NCBI GenBank assembly: GCA_036245525.1
Contig: BTPG01000003.1
Location: forward strand, 212,529,945 to 212,593,944
Source: Semisulcospira habei
Lineage: Eukaryota > Mollusca > Gastropoda > Semisulcospiridae
Direction of reading: 5' to 3'
Length of the DNA stretch: 64,000 bases
Notes under the pieces: model-generated
What the model saw: only the letters and a program-made list of their open reading frames with translations
Told to the model about the DNA's origin: nothing
Databases searched by the model: none
Shown here: piece by piece, positions 13,001 through 20,759 of the stretch
Numbering within the stretch: position 1 is the first letter of the stretch
Layout: each line of letters opens with the position of its first letter
Made by a program: the position numbers and the translations under genes

Positions 13001-16000
13001 AGACCTGTTCTTCGCCAGAAAGGCCGGGTCCGTCGCAGCTGGACGGAGCCGTCTGTACGGAACTGCAGACAGGAAGGGCATGCCGAAAGCGCATGTAGCT
13101 CGCTCGCACGCGAAGCGGTAGCAAGGGCCAGCAGGAAACCAGTCTTGCGTGTCAAGTCCGCGAACTGGGCCAAAGGTAAAGGTTCGAAGCGGGCGGAGTT
13201 CAACCACGTGAGCACCCAGGGTAGGTCCCAGCGAGGAATGAGCGAGCGGAGTGTCGGGCGCTGTATGCCGAAGTGTCCCATAAGGTCGGCTAGGTCCTTG
13301 CAGGCGCCCGGATCGGGTCGTCCCAGGTGACGATAGGTGTCCGCAATCATGGACAGGTAACCACGTACCGTGATGGGGGCTAGGCCTTGGTCTCGGAAGA
13401 GCCAGAGAAAGAAGTCCGCCAGCTGAGGATGAGTCAGATCCGTGGGCGTAAGGCCGTGATCGGTGCACCAGGAACAGAGGACTCGCCACTTTCCCTCGTA
13501 GACTCGAAGGGTCGATGGTCTACGGGCCGCAGCGATCGCCTCCATTGCTGCACCCGAGTAGCCTCTAGCTCCGAGGGCTTGCCGCACAACCTCCAGGCGT
13601 GAAGGAGGAGTCGCTCCGGGCAGGGGTGGAACAGCGGCTGGCGCGGTTGCTTGAGCATGGTCCGCGGGGTGGGCAGCTGCAGGGGCGGGTCCGTGGCGAG
13701 GCTGAGCAGGTCGGTGGTCCAGGAGCGGTTCCAGGCGAACGGCGCGACCAACAGGAGGATCGCCGAACAGCCCCACAGTTTGAGGAGGACTTTGGGAACG
13801 AGGACGGTAGGGGGGTAGGCATAGGCCACAAGGCCGTCCCAGGGAATGGAGAGCGCATCGACAGCCCAGGCAAGGGGGTCGGGAATCGGGGAGACGAAGA
13901 AGGGAAGCTGGTGGTTCCACCTCGTGGCGAACAAGTCGACCTGGGGAGTCTCCCTTTCTTAGCGGGCGCAGATCATCCGAAAGATGTCCTGTCGCAGGAT
14001 CCATTCCGTGTGTAGGAGCTGGCCACGGCGAGACAGAGAGTCGGCCAAGACATTCAGGTGTCCGGGAACGTGCCGAGCTCGAAGGATAATGCCCCGGTCC
14101 TCGCACCAACGCATCATCCTGTAGAGGAGCATACACAGGTCGGGGGAGTGTGTGCCCCCTTGCTTCTGGATGTAAGCGACCACCGTCGTGTTGTCCGAAA
14201 GCACGAGAAGTTCCTGGTGTCGGAGGAGGTCCTCCCAGACCTGAAGGGCTTGCCAGACGGCCTGCATCTCCAGCCAGTTGATGTGGGTGTGCGCCAAGTC
14301 TGAGGGCCAGAGGCCCGAGGTCACGAGGAACCGCGGCAGGAGATGGACCCCCCCATCCAAAAAGGCTGGCATCGACGCAAAGAGAGATCTGCGGAGGGGG
14401 AGAGGCCAGGGGTACTCCCGACGCTAGCCATGTAGGGTCGGTCCACCGACGAAGGTGCGGATGGAGCATCTGGGACACCGGAACCGCGGTCGTCAAGTCT
14501 CCGGAAGACGGACGCCAATGGGGAAGAAGATGCAGTTGAATCGGCCGGGAGTAGAGACGCCCTAGTGGGATAAGATCCGCTGCGGCGTTCATCAAACCCA
14601 GCAACTGAAGCCAGACTCTGGCGGGGGCTGCATCCTCCCGAGCTAACTGGTCGGCTAGATCCGCAATCTTCTTGATCCGGGGCGCCGGAAGGCGAACCGA
14701 GTTGAGGTCGGTAGCAAATTCCATACCCAGGTGCACAAACCGGCGGGAGGGAGAGAGTTCCGACTTGCCGTCATCTACTAGGAAGCCCAGGTGTGCCAGG
14801 AGGTGCAGGAGAGCATCTCTGTCCGTGGCTAGCGCAGTCTCCGACTCGTTGCGCAAAAGGAGGTCGTCCAGGTAGTTCGACGTCGGACTGGAGGAGGACT
14901 GTCGGGCTAAGGCGACTACGGCATCCATCAGCCGAGTGAAGACCCAGGGGCTGAGGTTGAGTCCGAAAGGCAGCGCCCGGAACTGGTAAACGACGCCGTC
15001 GATCGCAAACCTGAGAAACTTCCTGGAGGCCTGGTGCATCGGGACATGCAGGTACGCATCGGAGAGGTCCAGACTGACTGCGAAGTCGAGAGGCTGGACC
15101 GCGGCTTTCAGGGCTCTGGCAGTCTCCATCCGAAAGGAGGGGCCGAAATGAACTTGCTCAGCGCCGCAAGATCGATGACCGGACGCCATCTCCCTCCAGG
15201 CTTCGGCACGACGAAAGGCGGCCGTAGAAGGCCGGTGAGTCGGGGACTCTGACAACCTCTGTGGCGGCTTTCCTCAGCAGGGAGGCTACCTCTTCCCTCA
15301 AGCGGCGGCCCTCAGCGGGTCCTTGGGAATCTCGGTCCAGAGAGGGGCACGACGTAAGGGTGGCGAGCTTCGGAAGACGATCCGCCGACCCGTAGAGATG
15401 GTGTCGCAATCCAGGGGTCGTCACCAAAGAGCGTGAGCCAATTTCCGCGAGAATCGGCTAGCCGCCCGCCGACCAGAGACCCCGAGGCTCTCACAGCGGA
15501 CCAGGTGTCGCCGAACAGCAAGGGCCCACCCAAGGGGGCACGGCGAAGTTGCGCTCGCAGGACCGGCGGCAATGTACTGCAGGTGAGGAGCAGGGCATCT
15601 CGACGCATGAGGTCGCAGTGGCCGACTCAGCCATCGCGTTGACCGACGAGTGGTAGGCGGCGCGGTTGGCGGTCTCCGCGAGGACCAGCAGGTCTCCTAG
15701 GAGGGGAGAGACGGAAGGATGCCAGGGTTCCTCCACCCGACGGACCAAGGCTTTAGTGAGGAGCTCCAAGACCCCCGAGCAGGCTAAGGTGTTTCGGACC
15801 AAGGATGCTGTCCTGTCCAGGCCCCGTGGCAGGGACCGCCGCAGCAGACTCGGGCCGCCGGCTAGCGACACGGCCGACGGGTCCAGCGTAGGCAGAGTGA
15901 TGGAGAAGGCCTGTGAATGGCCAGCATACCAGTCCCGCCGAAACGACATGTCCAAATCCGCGGGCCTGCGACGGTTGGAGAAGAAGAACGGCTCCTGGGA

Positions 16001-18490
16001 CGTGGCCAGCTGCAGGTGCGACGAAAGGACGTCTCGAAGGTCCTTAAAGCCGGGCGGCTGGGGAAGCGACTTAAACTTCTTGACCTGCCTCTCCGTGTCA
16101 ACGAAGGCAGCGACCTTCCTCTTCAAAGGCGGGGAAGCTGGGCAGGCGTCCGCCGGCAGCGTCACGGCCACGATCTTGGCGGCTTCATCCAGAGCTAAGA
16201 GCGTCTCTGACCGGGAAGAAGACGGGAGCGCCGAGGGGGAAGCATCCTCGAGGGCCGCGGGCGAGGTCGAGCGAAGTTCCTCGTTCAACAGGGCCGAGAC
16301 GGAGTCTCCGGGCAGCAGGCTGAGCGCGTTGTCCTCTAGGGGGCGTCGAGAAGGCACCGGAACCACCACTGACCGCAGCGAGGTCAAAGGAGAGCGCTGA
16401 ACCTCCGGCGTAGACAGGGGACACGAGGGCAGCGGGGAGCGCGGCGGTAATCGAGGAGGCGACCGGGAGCGGGACCGAGGACGAGACCTCTCCAAAACGC
16501 GGAAGCGAGGACTGGAAGGCGCCCGGCGAGCACGCGGCGAGGAGTCCCAACGACGCGAGGAGGGTCAACGAGGGCGGTGACGCAATGAAGGCGACGCCTG
16601 GTACGGCGCGGAGCGCGAAGGCGCGCGCGGGGAAGCAGGGCGGCGAGGATCCCGCTCACGGCGCTCGCAAGGCGAGCGAGAGCGTCGGTGTCTGGAGGAG
16701 GAACGGTGAGGATCAGGGTCGTGGCTGCGTCGCGAAGGACGGCGCTGACGTCTCTCCGGGCCATACTCCGGAAGTAGGCCACTATGCCGGCAAGGCGATC
16801 CTCCGGAAGGATCAGCGGGCTTGTTGCGGGGAGAGTGGTGAGGACGGCTCGTCAACGAAGGACGGCTCACGGCCGAGTGCTGCTGGCCACTCTCAGGGAG
16901 ACGGGCGCTAAGCCGGCAAACAGACCCTCCGGAAGGGTCAGCGGGTTTGGCAGCAGTGGCGGTCCTGTGCTCAGACAAAGAACGCGAACCCCGACGAGAT
17001 GACCATTTCGTGCGGGAGAGGTAAGAGGAAACAGCAAGGGCGGCCAACGTCTCAACGGGCGCCGGACGCTCGTTAGCCGGGCGGGAACGCTCTCGGCGGT
17101 AGAAGGACCAAAGGTCCGCCCACAGAACCTCAGGCCAGGCCGCACAAACGTTACACCTGCGGCCCCGAGGAACAACCCGAACACGGTAGGCAGACCGAGT
17201 GGGTGTCCGTCGGCCACTTAAAGCAGACCTGTTTACCCCCTGGGTGCAGTCAGTGTACTTTCAACTGCCTAATAGTGTGTATTTATTCACAAGCCAGGGA
17301 GTTGTCAGCTTCTCCAAAAAGTGTATCTTGTGTATACACGTGTTTTATGTATGTGTACCCCAAAGCAAAATTGTGTACTTTAATACACCAAATGTGAATG
17401 GTAAACAGGTCTGTTAAAGTCACCGCACCGGGAGCACAAAGCATAAAGGCTAAGCGCAAGCGGGCTCCCGGTGAAGCGTAATGGGGAACTCTCGGAGGGC
17501 TAAGGGGCCTTTAAACGGGCTAACACACAAGGAGCCCAAGGCCCACGTGCTAAATGGGCGTGAAACGGTAAAAAACCGACCGTGAGCTAATCAGGCACTA
17601 CGCACTGAAAGAAAGAAAGCAGGGAAGCACCCAACAGTCAGCCGGCTCTCAGCCCGAGGGCCGGCCGAGGGAACTACCGCTACCTTACCTCTGCAACGAA
17701 GGGAAGGGGGAAGGATAGGCAAACCGCCGTCCACCGACAGCAGAAGAATCCCCGCAAGCAGCCTCAACGAAGCAGGAAGAGAAGGCAGGGTAGACGGCAG
17801 GGTAGAAGAGGGCGCAGAGCACACGAAGTCGGCAACGGGCGTCGGTAGGCAGAAGACCGGTCGAGGCCGCGAGAGCGCAGGCCAGCCACGTCTTCTCATT
17901 ACGAGCGAAGTAGCAAGACTGAACGGTCTCGTGACCGGATCTGGTAAGGCGGGTATGGGGAGATAACTCTCGGCCCCTCTGGGGGGGTTCCCCGAGTGCC
18001 TCTCGGGTTGTGTGGGCACACAACGGGCAAGTAGGCTAAAATTGAGCCTAGAAGTAGACATTCCCATGTAGTCATGTCATCGGTAATGTTTTTGAAGAAA
18101 CAAATCCGCTTGTTATGAGTGATGTTTCTGGGACAGGCTTCGATGGAGGCGCAGGAGAGAGAACGGCAGCAGAGGGAAAAAGAATCATTTGCACCACTGG
18201 GAAACTTGGCCGGCCAGCCACGGTCGGACCAGTTCGTCCCCAAATCACTTGGCCATCGACGCCAGGAATCCAACAGCAGCGTGGGAAAAGGTTGGAAGCC
18301 TGAAGGTGAGTCTGAAAACGCGAGCCGAATCGCAGACCCCATGCTTCAGCAGATGGAGATTATCCGAGGGTACATCCGCCAAGCCAAGCAGGCGCAGAGG
18401 TTAGATGAGGTGGCCATGCTGGAGCAGAATCTTCGCGACTTGCAGCTTGAGTATCAACGCCAGAGTCAGCTGCGTGACACTCCGTCCTAG
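3883..18490 (+). CDS. RBSN: Rabenosyn-5 (RBSN/ZFYVE20), 3' part of gene, six exons
   Basis: Exons 3883-4044, 8704-8906, 9596-9666, 10445-10531, 10874-11081 and 18137-18490 join in frame with GT-AG introns (1085 nt, about 361 residues). They encode, in order, a FYVE zinc finger with RRHHCR, a region matching the post-FYVE part of Rabenosyn-5, and a C-terminal helix (PMLQQMEIIRGYIRQAKQ...RLDEV) matching the Rab5-binding domain. In other animals Rabenosyn-5 binds PI3P through FYVE and Rab4/Rab5 GTPases on early endosomes, and with VPS45 acts in endosome fusion and recycling. The N-terminal exons (C2H2 finger) are off the left edge. The visible part is much shorter than the human equivalent and shows no NPF motif for EHD binding, so the central linker is reduced or an exon was missed. 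The last intron holds a minisatellite, a hairpin and a complete DIRS element. Confidence 0.9.
4059..4265 (-). repeat. Dispersed repeat copy next to an RBSN splice donor
   Basis: Starts with GGCTCACATG and continues with the reverse complement of the 3' part of the element at 25253-26352: the ACGACGGACAG-like tract, GTTTACCAC, and a tract near 4230-4250 whose reverse complement contains GTGACCTTGACCTTTGAGCG. It begins about 14 bp downstream of the FYVE exon donor. Confidence 0.6.
4376..4687. mobile_element. Family A hairpin with triplicated left arm
   Basis: Bounded by TTAACCC...GGGTTAA. The left arm (GATTGACCATGATAATTCAA onward) occurs three times in direct order at a 57-bp period (4441, 4498, 4555) before a single right arm (about 4604-4663). 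The inner stem is TGCCAGATTAGCTTGG / CCAAGCTAATCTGGCA. Confidence 0.85.
4700..5560. other. Intron sequence without recognised gene
   Basis: AT-rich with scattered TG runs around 4965-5080. The only structure seen is a small palindrome at 5346-5395 (TGATGAATAGAACTAGTCAT / GACCAGTTCTATTCATCA). Confidence 0.5.
5346..5395. repeat. Short perfect-stem palindrome
   Basis: Arms TGATGAATAGAACTAGTCAT and ATGACCAGTTCTATTCATCA, separated by a short loop. No TTAA borders, so it is kept apart from the large hairpin families. Confidence 0.6.
5570..5783. mobile_element. Family B hairpin
   Basis: TTAACTCATTCTATCCC at the left and GGGGTAGAATGAGT at the right. The stem is GATCGACCATGATAGTTCAA then GGGTGATGCCAGAATAGCTT, with its complement after a 10-bp loop at GGCACCTATGGGCGCC. 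Confidence 0.85.
5962..6345 (+). mobile_element. 5'-truncated non-LTR retrotransposon 3' end, with 13-bp target-site duplication
   Basis: A 384-bp insert from TCCCCCACCCGGGTC to an (AATC)n tail (GTACAATCAATCAATC), flanked by the direct repeat CAAACTGATGCAA at 5949-5961 and 6346-6358. It is nearly identical to 50840-51225. Tails of short tandem repeats and 5' truncation are typical of non-LTR retrotransposons. An antisense open frame across it is not taken as a gene. Confidence 0.85.
6436..6605. mobile_element. Family D hairpin, left core lost
   Basis: TTAACCCTTTTCATCCTGAT at the left, AGGATGTAATGGGTTAA at the right. The right arm has TATTCTGGCACCACCCTTGA; the left arm is shortened after AGTTCAAGAGTTTTGCC. 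Confidence 0.75.
6606..7040. other. Intron stretch with nothing recognised
   Basis: Mixed AT-rich sequence, with a fragment (GGTCTGTGATTTGGA near 6951) resembling the family G motif. No coding signal or complete repeat was seen. Confidence 0.4.
7041..7237. mobile_element. Family A hairpin, symmetric core contraction
   Basis: Outer arms as in family A, but both copies of the innermost TTGGCGCC are missing, so the stem closes as CAGATTAGCTAAGCTAATCTG. Both arms also carry a shared change (GGGTCG...CGACCC, where other copies have GGGTAG...CTACCC). Confidence 0.85.
7362..7534. mobile_element. Family A hairpin, right inner arm deleted
   Basis: TTAACCCATTTAGCCC at the left and GGTGGGTTAA at the right. 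The left arm is complete to TTAGCTCGGCGCC; the right arm resumes only at GGTCAATCCATCACCTGC. Confidence 0.75.
7588..7653. repeat. Family F palindrome
   Basis: AAGAGGCATAGATCCTCATG with GAGCCCCTGCAACTGC as left arm and loop, then GGGCTCATGGGGATCTGTG as right arm. It is the same unit as at 19790-19850, 57108-57174 and 60311-60370. Confidence 0.75.
7991..8203. mobile_element. Family B hairpin, interrupted at its right border
   Basis: TTAACTCAATCTACCCC at the left; complete stem with TAGCTTGGCGCC / GGCGCCAAGCTA. The right end TAGAATGAGTT is repeated at 8551-8561 followed by AA, so an insertion of 348 bp split the terminus. Confidence 0.8.
8203..8550. mobile_element. Unclassified insertion with 11-bp target-site duplication
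   Basis: Flanked by TAGAATGAGTT at 8192-8202 and 8551-8561. Family B elements normally end TAGAATGAGTTAA, so the empty site can be read from its relatives. The insert is GC-rich and lacks a poly-A tail and coding capacity. I do not recognise the family. Confidence 0.65.
8577..8640. repeat. Short hairpin repeat fragment
   Basis: Contains CAACGTTTCGGATCAAAGAT then CCTTCTTCGGGTGACATG. Similar AACGTTTCGG...CCTTCTTC motifs sit near ends of some retroelements, including Penelope-like ones; the assignment is a guess from memory. Confidence 0.35.
8704..8906 (+). CDS. RBSN: RBSN exon: end of FYVE domain and linker
   Basis: Acceptor tatattttcag, donor gtatac; phase 1 in, phase 0 out. Encodes a Ser/Asn-rich stretch (KRTNSNTSINSL) where human Rabenosyn-5 also has a Ser-rich FYVE insertion, then MRVCKTCRQLL, which supplies the last FYVE cysteine pair, and PVIVQLYE. 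A family-E hairpin starts about 9 bp after the donor. Confidence 0.9.
8915..9002. mobile_element. Family E hairpin
   Basis: AACCCTTTGCATGTCGGTAG at the left and GAAAGGGT at the right, inner arms TTAGTTGCGATGGTTCC / GGAATCATCGCAACTA. It begins about 9 bp after the donor of the RBSN exon ending at 8906. Confidence 0.7.
9141..9346. mobile_element. Family A hairpin, core deleted
   Basis: TTAACCCTTTTAGCCCC to GGGCTAAAAGGGTTAA. The left arm stops at AGTGCCAGATTC; the stem changes GATTGATCATGATAAT and ATTATCATGATCAATC occur in both arms. Confidence 0.8.
9596..9666 (+). CDS. RBSN: RBSN exon: post-FYVE helix
   Basis: Acceptor gtttttgttttccag, donor gtagaa; 71 nt, phase 0 in and phase 2 out. Encodes KLKMCIEEAEHVLPQYLPMV, which aligns with the segment right after FYVE in Rabenosyn-5 (human KLRLCMEKVDQKAPEY). 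The short exon is supported by conserved phase with both neighbours. Confidence 0.88.
9742..9800. repeat. Family H palindrome
   Basis: CCCCCTGTGCATGTAGCCAC then TGGTACTGTTTACTGTACCA and a reverse-complement-like TGCATGAGG end. It relates to the tandem array at 38875-39119. Confidence 0.5.
9987..10193. mobile_element. Family B hairpin, variant stem
   Basis: TTAACTCCTTACACCCTGAG to TTATGGGTTAA. Both arms share three changes from other B copies: GATATTTCAAGG / CCTTGAAATATC, GGTTGGTGTC / GACACCAACC and an extended loop CCTAGAGGCCTCTAGG. Confidence 0.85.
10445..10531 (+). CDS. RBSN: RBSN exon: helical region
   Basis: Acceptor catttttttctttcag, donor gtaatg; 87 nt, phase 2 in and out. Encodes GESRYAYREAMILRTKLVKL followed by YETIDQL, corresponding to the Rabenosyn-5 segment with the pattern L..EV.K.YELIDAL. 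Confidence 0.88.
10874..11081 (+). CDS. RBSN: RBSN exon: Rab4-binding region start
   Basis: Acceptor tttatttttttag, donor gtcagt; phase 2 in, phase 0 out. Encodes KRILQFGHDHNPPPNPKQL and NFMQDNLMGLQNMPTEEEV, clearly parallel to human KKILTLG...DPPPHPSNLRLQ and LFVQEKLLGLMSLP, then a charged helix. In human RBSN the Rab4-binding part starts in this area. Confidence 0.9.
11118..11687. mobile_element. Family E hairpin with minisatellite in its loop
   Basis: Left arm GGCTATCGGTAGC...TTTGTCGTGATGATTC, right arm GGAATCATCACGACAGAAAC...GACAGCCAAGCAGTTAA. Between them lie about 18 copies of a 27-bp unit. The single-unit form of the same loop is at 63315-63433. Confidence 0.8.
11150..11645 (+). repeat. 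27-bp minisatellite, about 18 copies
   Basis: Unit GATGTCAGAGTGTTGTTATT + CTGGCAG with few variants (GTCGGAG, GTCAGAA, one 24-bp unit). Because 27 is a multiple of 3 the array stays open in two frames; it is intronic and not taken as coding. Confidence 0.9.
11683..11893. mobile_element. Family A hairpin
   Basis: Shares its left TTAA with the end of the preceding family E element. Stem with TGCCAGATTAGCTTGGC...CACCAAGCTAATCTGGC; right border GGGGCTAAATGGTTTA. Confidence 0.8.
11950..12073. other. C-rich low-complexity tract
   Basis: Runs of C with scattered T/A from about 11970 to 12045, directly beside the DIRS 3' end. No feature beyond composition. Confidence 0.6.
12074..12330 (-). repeat. 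DIRS copy 2 inverted terminal repeat (3' side)
   Basis: From GACATGACTACATGGGAATG the sequence runs as the inverted match of 17920-18085 for about 170 bp, including GCCCACACAACCCGAGAGGC and GAGTTATCTCCCCATACCCG. The outermost TTTTTCTCTAAAAGGTATTT is specific to this end. Confidence 0.85.
12335..12425 (-). repeat. DIRS copy 2 internal complementary region
   Basis: Contains the complement of the 3' end (AGTATTTTTCGAAAAAATAC, AGAGAAAAATGAATTT) fused to the 5' end (TTTGTTTCTTCAAAAACATT, GATGACATGACTACATGGG). The fusion point marks both element termini. Confidence 0.8.
12510..13560 (-). pseudogene. DIRS tyrosine recombinase, frame-broken
   Basis: Catalytic tyrosine-recombinase region of the element. 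An N-terminal core-binding part (RPSTLRVYEGKW, TVRGYLSMIADTYRHLG) is followed by RWDLPWVLTWLN and TASRASELHAL, then in another frame DPAFLAKNRSPLTPPQVI and DITAQTIASWLHWVIRSAY, and in a third VGWKTESVFARFYLRDLA with the active-site tyrosine. At least two frame changes lie inside it (near 13035 and near 12715), so no intact recombinase is encoded. The pattern matches copy 1. Confidence 0.8.
13959..15430 (-). pseudogene. DIRS reverse transcriptase - RNase H, frame-broken
   Basis: RT motifs in order: AFYGRL (another frame, before about 15255), FGPSFRMETARALKAAV, SLDLSDAYLHVPMHQ, LPFGLNLSPWVFTRLMDA and the catalytic YLDDLLL. RNase H begins with SLCVDASLFGWGG, then shifts frame at a run of G near 14350 and continues with INWLEMQAVWQAL, LLVLSDNTTVVAYIQKQGG and HVPGHLNVLADSLSRRGQ, up to a TAA at 13959-13961. 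The homologous frame resumes after the TAA (VDLFATRWNHQLP). A 753-codon open frame here is partly an out-of-frame GC-rich artefact. Confidence 0.85.
15491..17220 (-). pseudogene. DIRS gag-like region
   Basis: A 334-codon frame (15491-16495) starts with an Arg/Ser-rich stretch, has a basic PPLKRKVAAFVDTERQVKKF segment and resembles DIRS gag in position and composition. Upstream frames (16565-17047) are SR/RS-rich and carry a duplicated motif, KPADPSGGS...LPE(S/Y)G. Frame changes separate the pieces. I recognise no specific domain; the gag assignment follows from position. Confidence 0.6.
17920..18105 (-). repeat. DIRS copy 2 inverted terminal repeat (5' side)
   Basis: Inverted match of 12115-12300, ending at 18105 (TTTTTGAAGAAACAAAT), where similarity to the internal complementary region stops. 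Only 31 bp separate it from the last RBSN exon. Confidence 0.85.
18137..18490 (+). CDS. RBSN: RBSN last exon: Rab5-binding C-terminus
   Basis: Acceptor gatgtttctgggacag, with a weak pyrimidine tract; phase 0 fits the previous donor. A second phase-0 acceptor (ggaggcgcag, exon from 18155) would shorten it by six residues. Encodes a charged helix, a polar linker (SNSSVGKGWKPEGES) and a terminal amphipathic helix with MLQQMEIIRGYIRQAKQAQ and RLDEVAMLEQNLRDLQ, the Rab5-binding signature of Rabenosyn-5. Stop TAG at 18488-18490. The DIRS element ends at about 18105, so the branch point of this intron probably lies in or beside transposon sequence. Confidence 0.88.
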   Translation, partial: ASMEAQERERQQREKESFAPLGNLAGQPRSDQFVPKSLGHRRQESNSSVGKGWKPEGESENASRIADPMLQQMEIIRGYIRQAKQAQRLDEVAMLEQNLRDLQLEYQRQSQLRDTPS

Positions 18491-18857
18491 CCTGTCTTTA
18501 CCCCGGGACAAGTACATGCATACCTGAAAGAAGTACATCCGCACCATTTGCAGGTATACTACCCAGAGACACCCACTATGGTCGTATGCCACAAGTACAC
18601 TTCTATTCAAATGAGATGCGAAGGTGTAGGTTGGCTTCATCTACTGCATGTGTGCATTTTTTTTTTCTGTTCCTTGATTTATTGTGTATAATGCTGTGTC
18701 AGCTTCATTGCCCACCCCTTCCTTTCATTTGTATGATGATCAGTGAACAAGAAAATCAACCTGAGCGTGGGCCTAAGTTGCTCATTTTCACTGATCATCG
18801 CACAAGAGGGTTCATAAGGTGAACGATAAACACAATACTGTCTCGAGTTTCTAAGCA

Positions 18858-19012
18858 CATTCTACCCCCTAGGACCGAAATCCCCAAATTTTGCCTTCTG
18901 GGGGACTGTATTACAATTCTAGAGACAGATCGTGCATGATCGTTCAAGGATGGTGCCAGAATATTCTGGCACCACCCTTGAACTATCATGCTCAGTCCAT
19001 GTCTTGCTGTGT
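18858..19012. mobile_element. Family B hairpin, contracted core
   Basis: ACATTCTACCCCCTAGGACC at the left. The stem closes directly at GTGCCAGAATATTCTGGCAC without the TAGCTTGGCGCC inner part; the right border is lost. Confidence 0.7.
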
Positions 19013-19745
19013 GCTTTTCCGCCTGTATAGTGAAAACAGTGGGGGTGGGGGATTGTCCATTGGGTGCGGGATGGGGGAGAAAGTATGCAATGCAACGGTT
19101 CCGAATGTAACTGGGCACCCAATTGTCCTCCCAACAGTCAGCTGCCCAACATTTTTCAACATGTACCATTACTTTTCAGCAGCCAGTGATTGTTGTGTTC
19201 GTGCAGCTCTGCTTTTGCGTGTGTGAATGTTTACACATACGCTGGTCTGTCATTTTGGACCTTGCGGCTTCCAGCTGTTGGGTCCAAATTTGCAGACCAC
19301 TATGTATAATATATGACTGTGTCAATAGGTGCATGACACCCTTGTTAGTTCAGCCATTTAAGTGCATTGTTGTGACGTGAAATGTTTTGTTCCTGTTATT
19401 TGCTTTGTTAAAGCTTTGTTACACTGAGTTTATTAGGACCTTATTAGTGTTTTTGTGTCCTGTAGGCTAGACGAGTGTTTTTTGTTGTGGCAGCCATGAT
19501 GTTCGCCTGCCGATGAGGAGTGTTTCAATATATACCATTATGGGGAAGTCATTCTTGTGCTCATACCCACATCGTCCCTGCAATGTCGTATGCACTTACG
19601 CATGTTGAAGTTTTTTAATTTAAGATGTCTCTGCAGTTGGAATAATTTAGTCAGTCATTTCGTGTGCTCCAGGTAATGGAGGTAGTTGTGACAGGTCACA
19701 AAAGTGGACCTCTATTGAGTTTTTTGTTTCTGTCATGAGAAAATG
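19013..19745. other. Non-coding stretch after RBSN
   Basis: A family G-like fragment (CATTTTGGACCTTGCGGCTT) near 19250; otherwise no repeat or coding signal recognised. It may be RBSN 3' UTR. Confidence 0.4.
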
Positions 19746-19746
19746 T

Positions 19747-19865
19747 AACCCCTTCACTGCAGAGGGGAACAAAACTGCATCCAAGTGCAAGAGACGTAGA
19801 TCCTCATGAGCCCCTGCAGTTGCGGGAGCTAGGAGGATCTATGCCTCTTGCTGTCAACACTTTGA
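19747..19865. repeat. Family F palindrome with TAACCCC border
   Basis: GTAACCCCTTCACTGCAGAG, then GTAGATCCTCATGAGCCCCT and GAGGATCTATGCCTCTTGC. It shows that family F also starts at TAACCCC. Confidence 0.65.
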
Positions 19866-20135
19866 GTCCATGCTCCGGGGACGGCTGGGGTTCTTTGGTG
19901 TTGATAACAACAAATAATTCTTCAGGCAATCAATTGAGTTATTCAGCTCAGTTAAGATTTCAGAAACACAATCTGCAACCACTGGCAGCAAAAGGCTCAA
20001 ACTGACAGGCTGTGAGGAAATGATCAAAGATGAGATTCCACTGGGAATTTGGCCAGTCCCCTTATCCTGACCAGTATAATTTAGCTGTGATGAACAATGA
20101 AGATGAGATTCAAATTTCTGTTTGTGCTGCATGAG

Positions 20136-20196
20136 CTAGTATGTGATTTCGGACCTTACGGCAGAGAGATAGAAGGTCCAAAATCACATATCAATG
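20136..20196. repeat. Family G palindrome
   Basis: TGTGATTTCGGACCTTACGG ... AGAAGGTCCAAAATCACAT. Relatives are at 27155-27213, 28577-28642, 32786-32842 and 48583-48648. Confidence 0.65.
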
Positions 20197-20276
20197 TACG
20201 TGTCATCGATTTCTCCTGCACTGCATGTACAGTTTCTTTTTGTGAAGAATCCAAAAAACTGCAAAGTATGATAGCT

Positions 20277-20492
20277 GGTCATTCGGAATACACCAGTGTG
20301 TTAAACAAGTTTGACTAAAATACTTCAAGGATAGTGCCAGAATAGCTTGGCGCCTCTAGGCACCAAGCTATTCTGGCACCAGCCTTGAACAAAAGCCATC
20401 GGTCTATATCCTTATCTGCAAGTACTATAAAGTAGCTTGCATATGGCAGTGTGCAAATTTAAAGCTTTTAGCCTCAGTATGATTTGGGTTAA
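20277..20492. mobile_element. Family C hairpin
   Basis: CATTCGGAATACACCAGTGT at the left, the inner stem TGCCAGAATAGCTTGGCGCC / AGCTATTCTGGCA, then GTAGCTTGCATATGGCAGTG and GATTTGGGTTAA at the right. Confidence 0.85.
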
Positions 20493-20576
20493 AGGCTGCA
20501 AGGTCAACAAAATTAATGTGTGCTTGTCTGTGATTTTGCATGTCGGCAATAAGCTCCACAGTCACAGAATACCACT

Positions 20577-20652
20577 TAACCCTTTGGGTGTCGACAGCGG
20601 TGTTAGTCGCGATGATTCCTGCAAACCGTTGCCAACAATCAAGGGGTTTAAT
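20577..20652. mobile_element. Family E hairpin, degenerate
   Basis: TTAACCCTTTGGGTGTCGAC, TTAGTCGCGATGATTCCTGC and AATCAAGGGGTTTA; the right inner arm is diverged. Confidence 0.6.
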
Positions 20653-20759
20653 GTATCCAGACTCGCTTTGCTTTGGCATGTGAGCCCAAAATGTGAACTG
20701 GGGTCTATGTTTCTGTCAGTGTGCAGTATGTGTGTGTGTTGGTCGCTGATTTTTTTACC

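Larger units (their letters stand above)
12074..18105 (-). mobile_element. Full-length DIRS-type retrotransposon, copy 2, inside the last RBSN intron
   Basis: GC-rich 6.0-kb element reading right to left: inverted terminal repeat (17920-18105), gag-like region (about 15490-17220), reverse transcriptase and RNase H (about 13960-15430), tyrosine recombinase (about 12510-13560), internal complementary region (12335-12425) and inverted terminal repeat (12074-12330). The internal region joins a copy of each end (AAAAATGAATTTGTTTCTTC), as expected of a circle-junction template. Frames are broken at several points, so it is complete in structure but not coding-competent as assembled. No target-site duplication was found, which is normal for DIRS elements. 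Confidence 0.92.

Noticed and set aside
12994..15255. Intact 753-residue polyprotein on minus
   Set aside because: The middle is out of frame: RNase H and parts of the recombinase continue in other frames. GC-rich sequence has few stops, so the frame stays open by chance.
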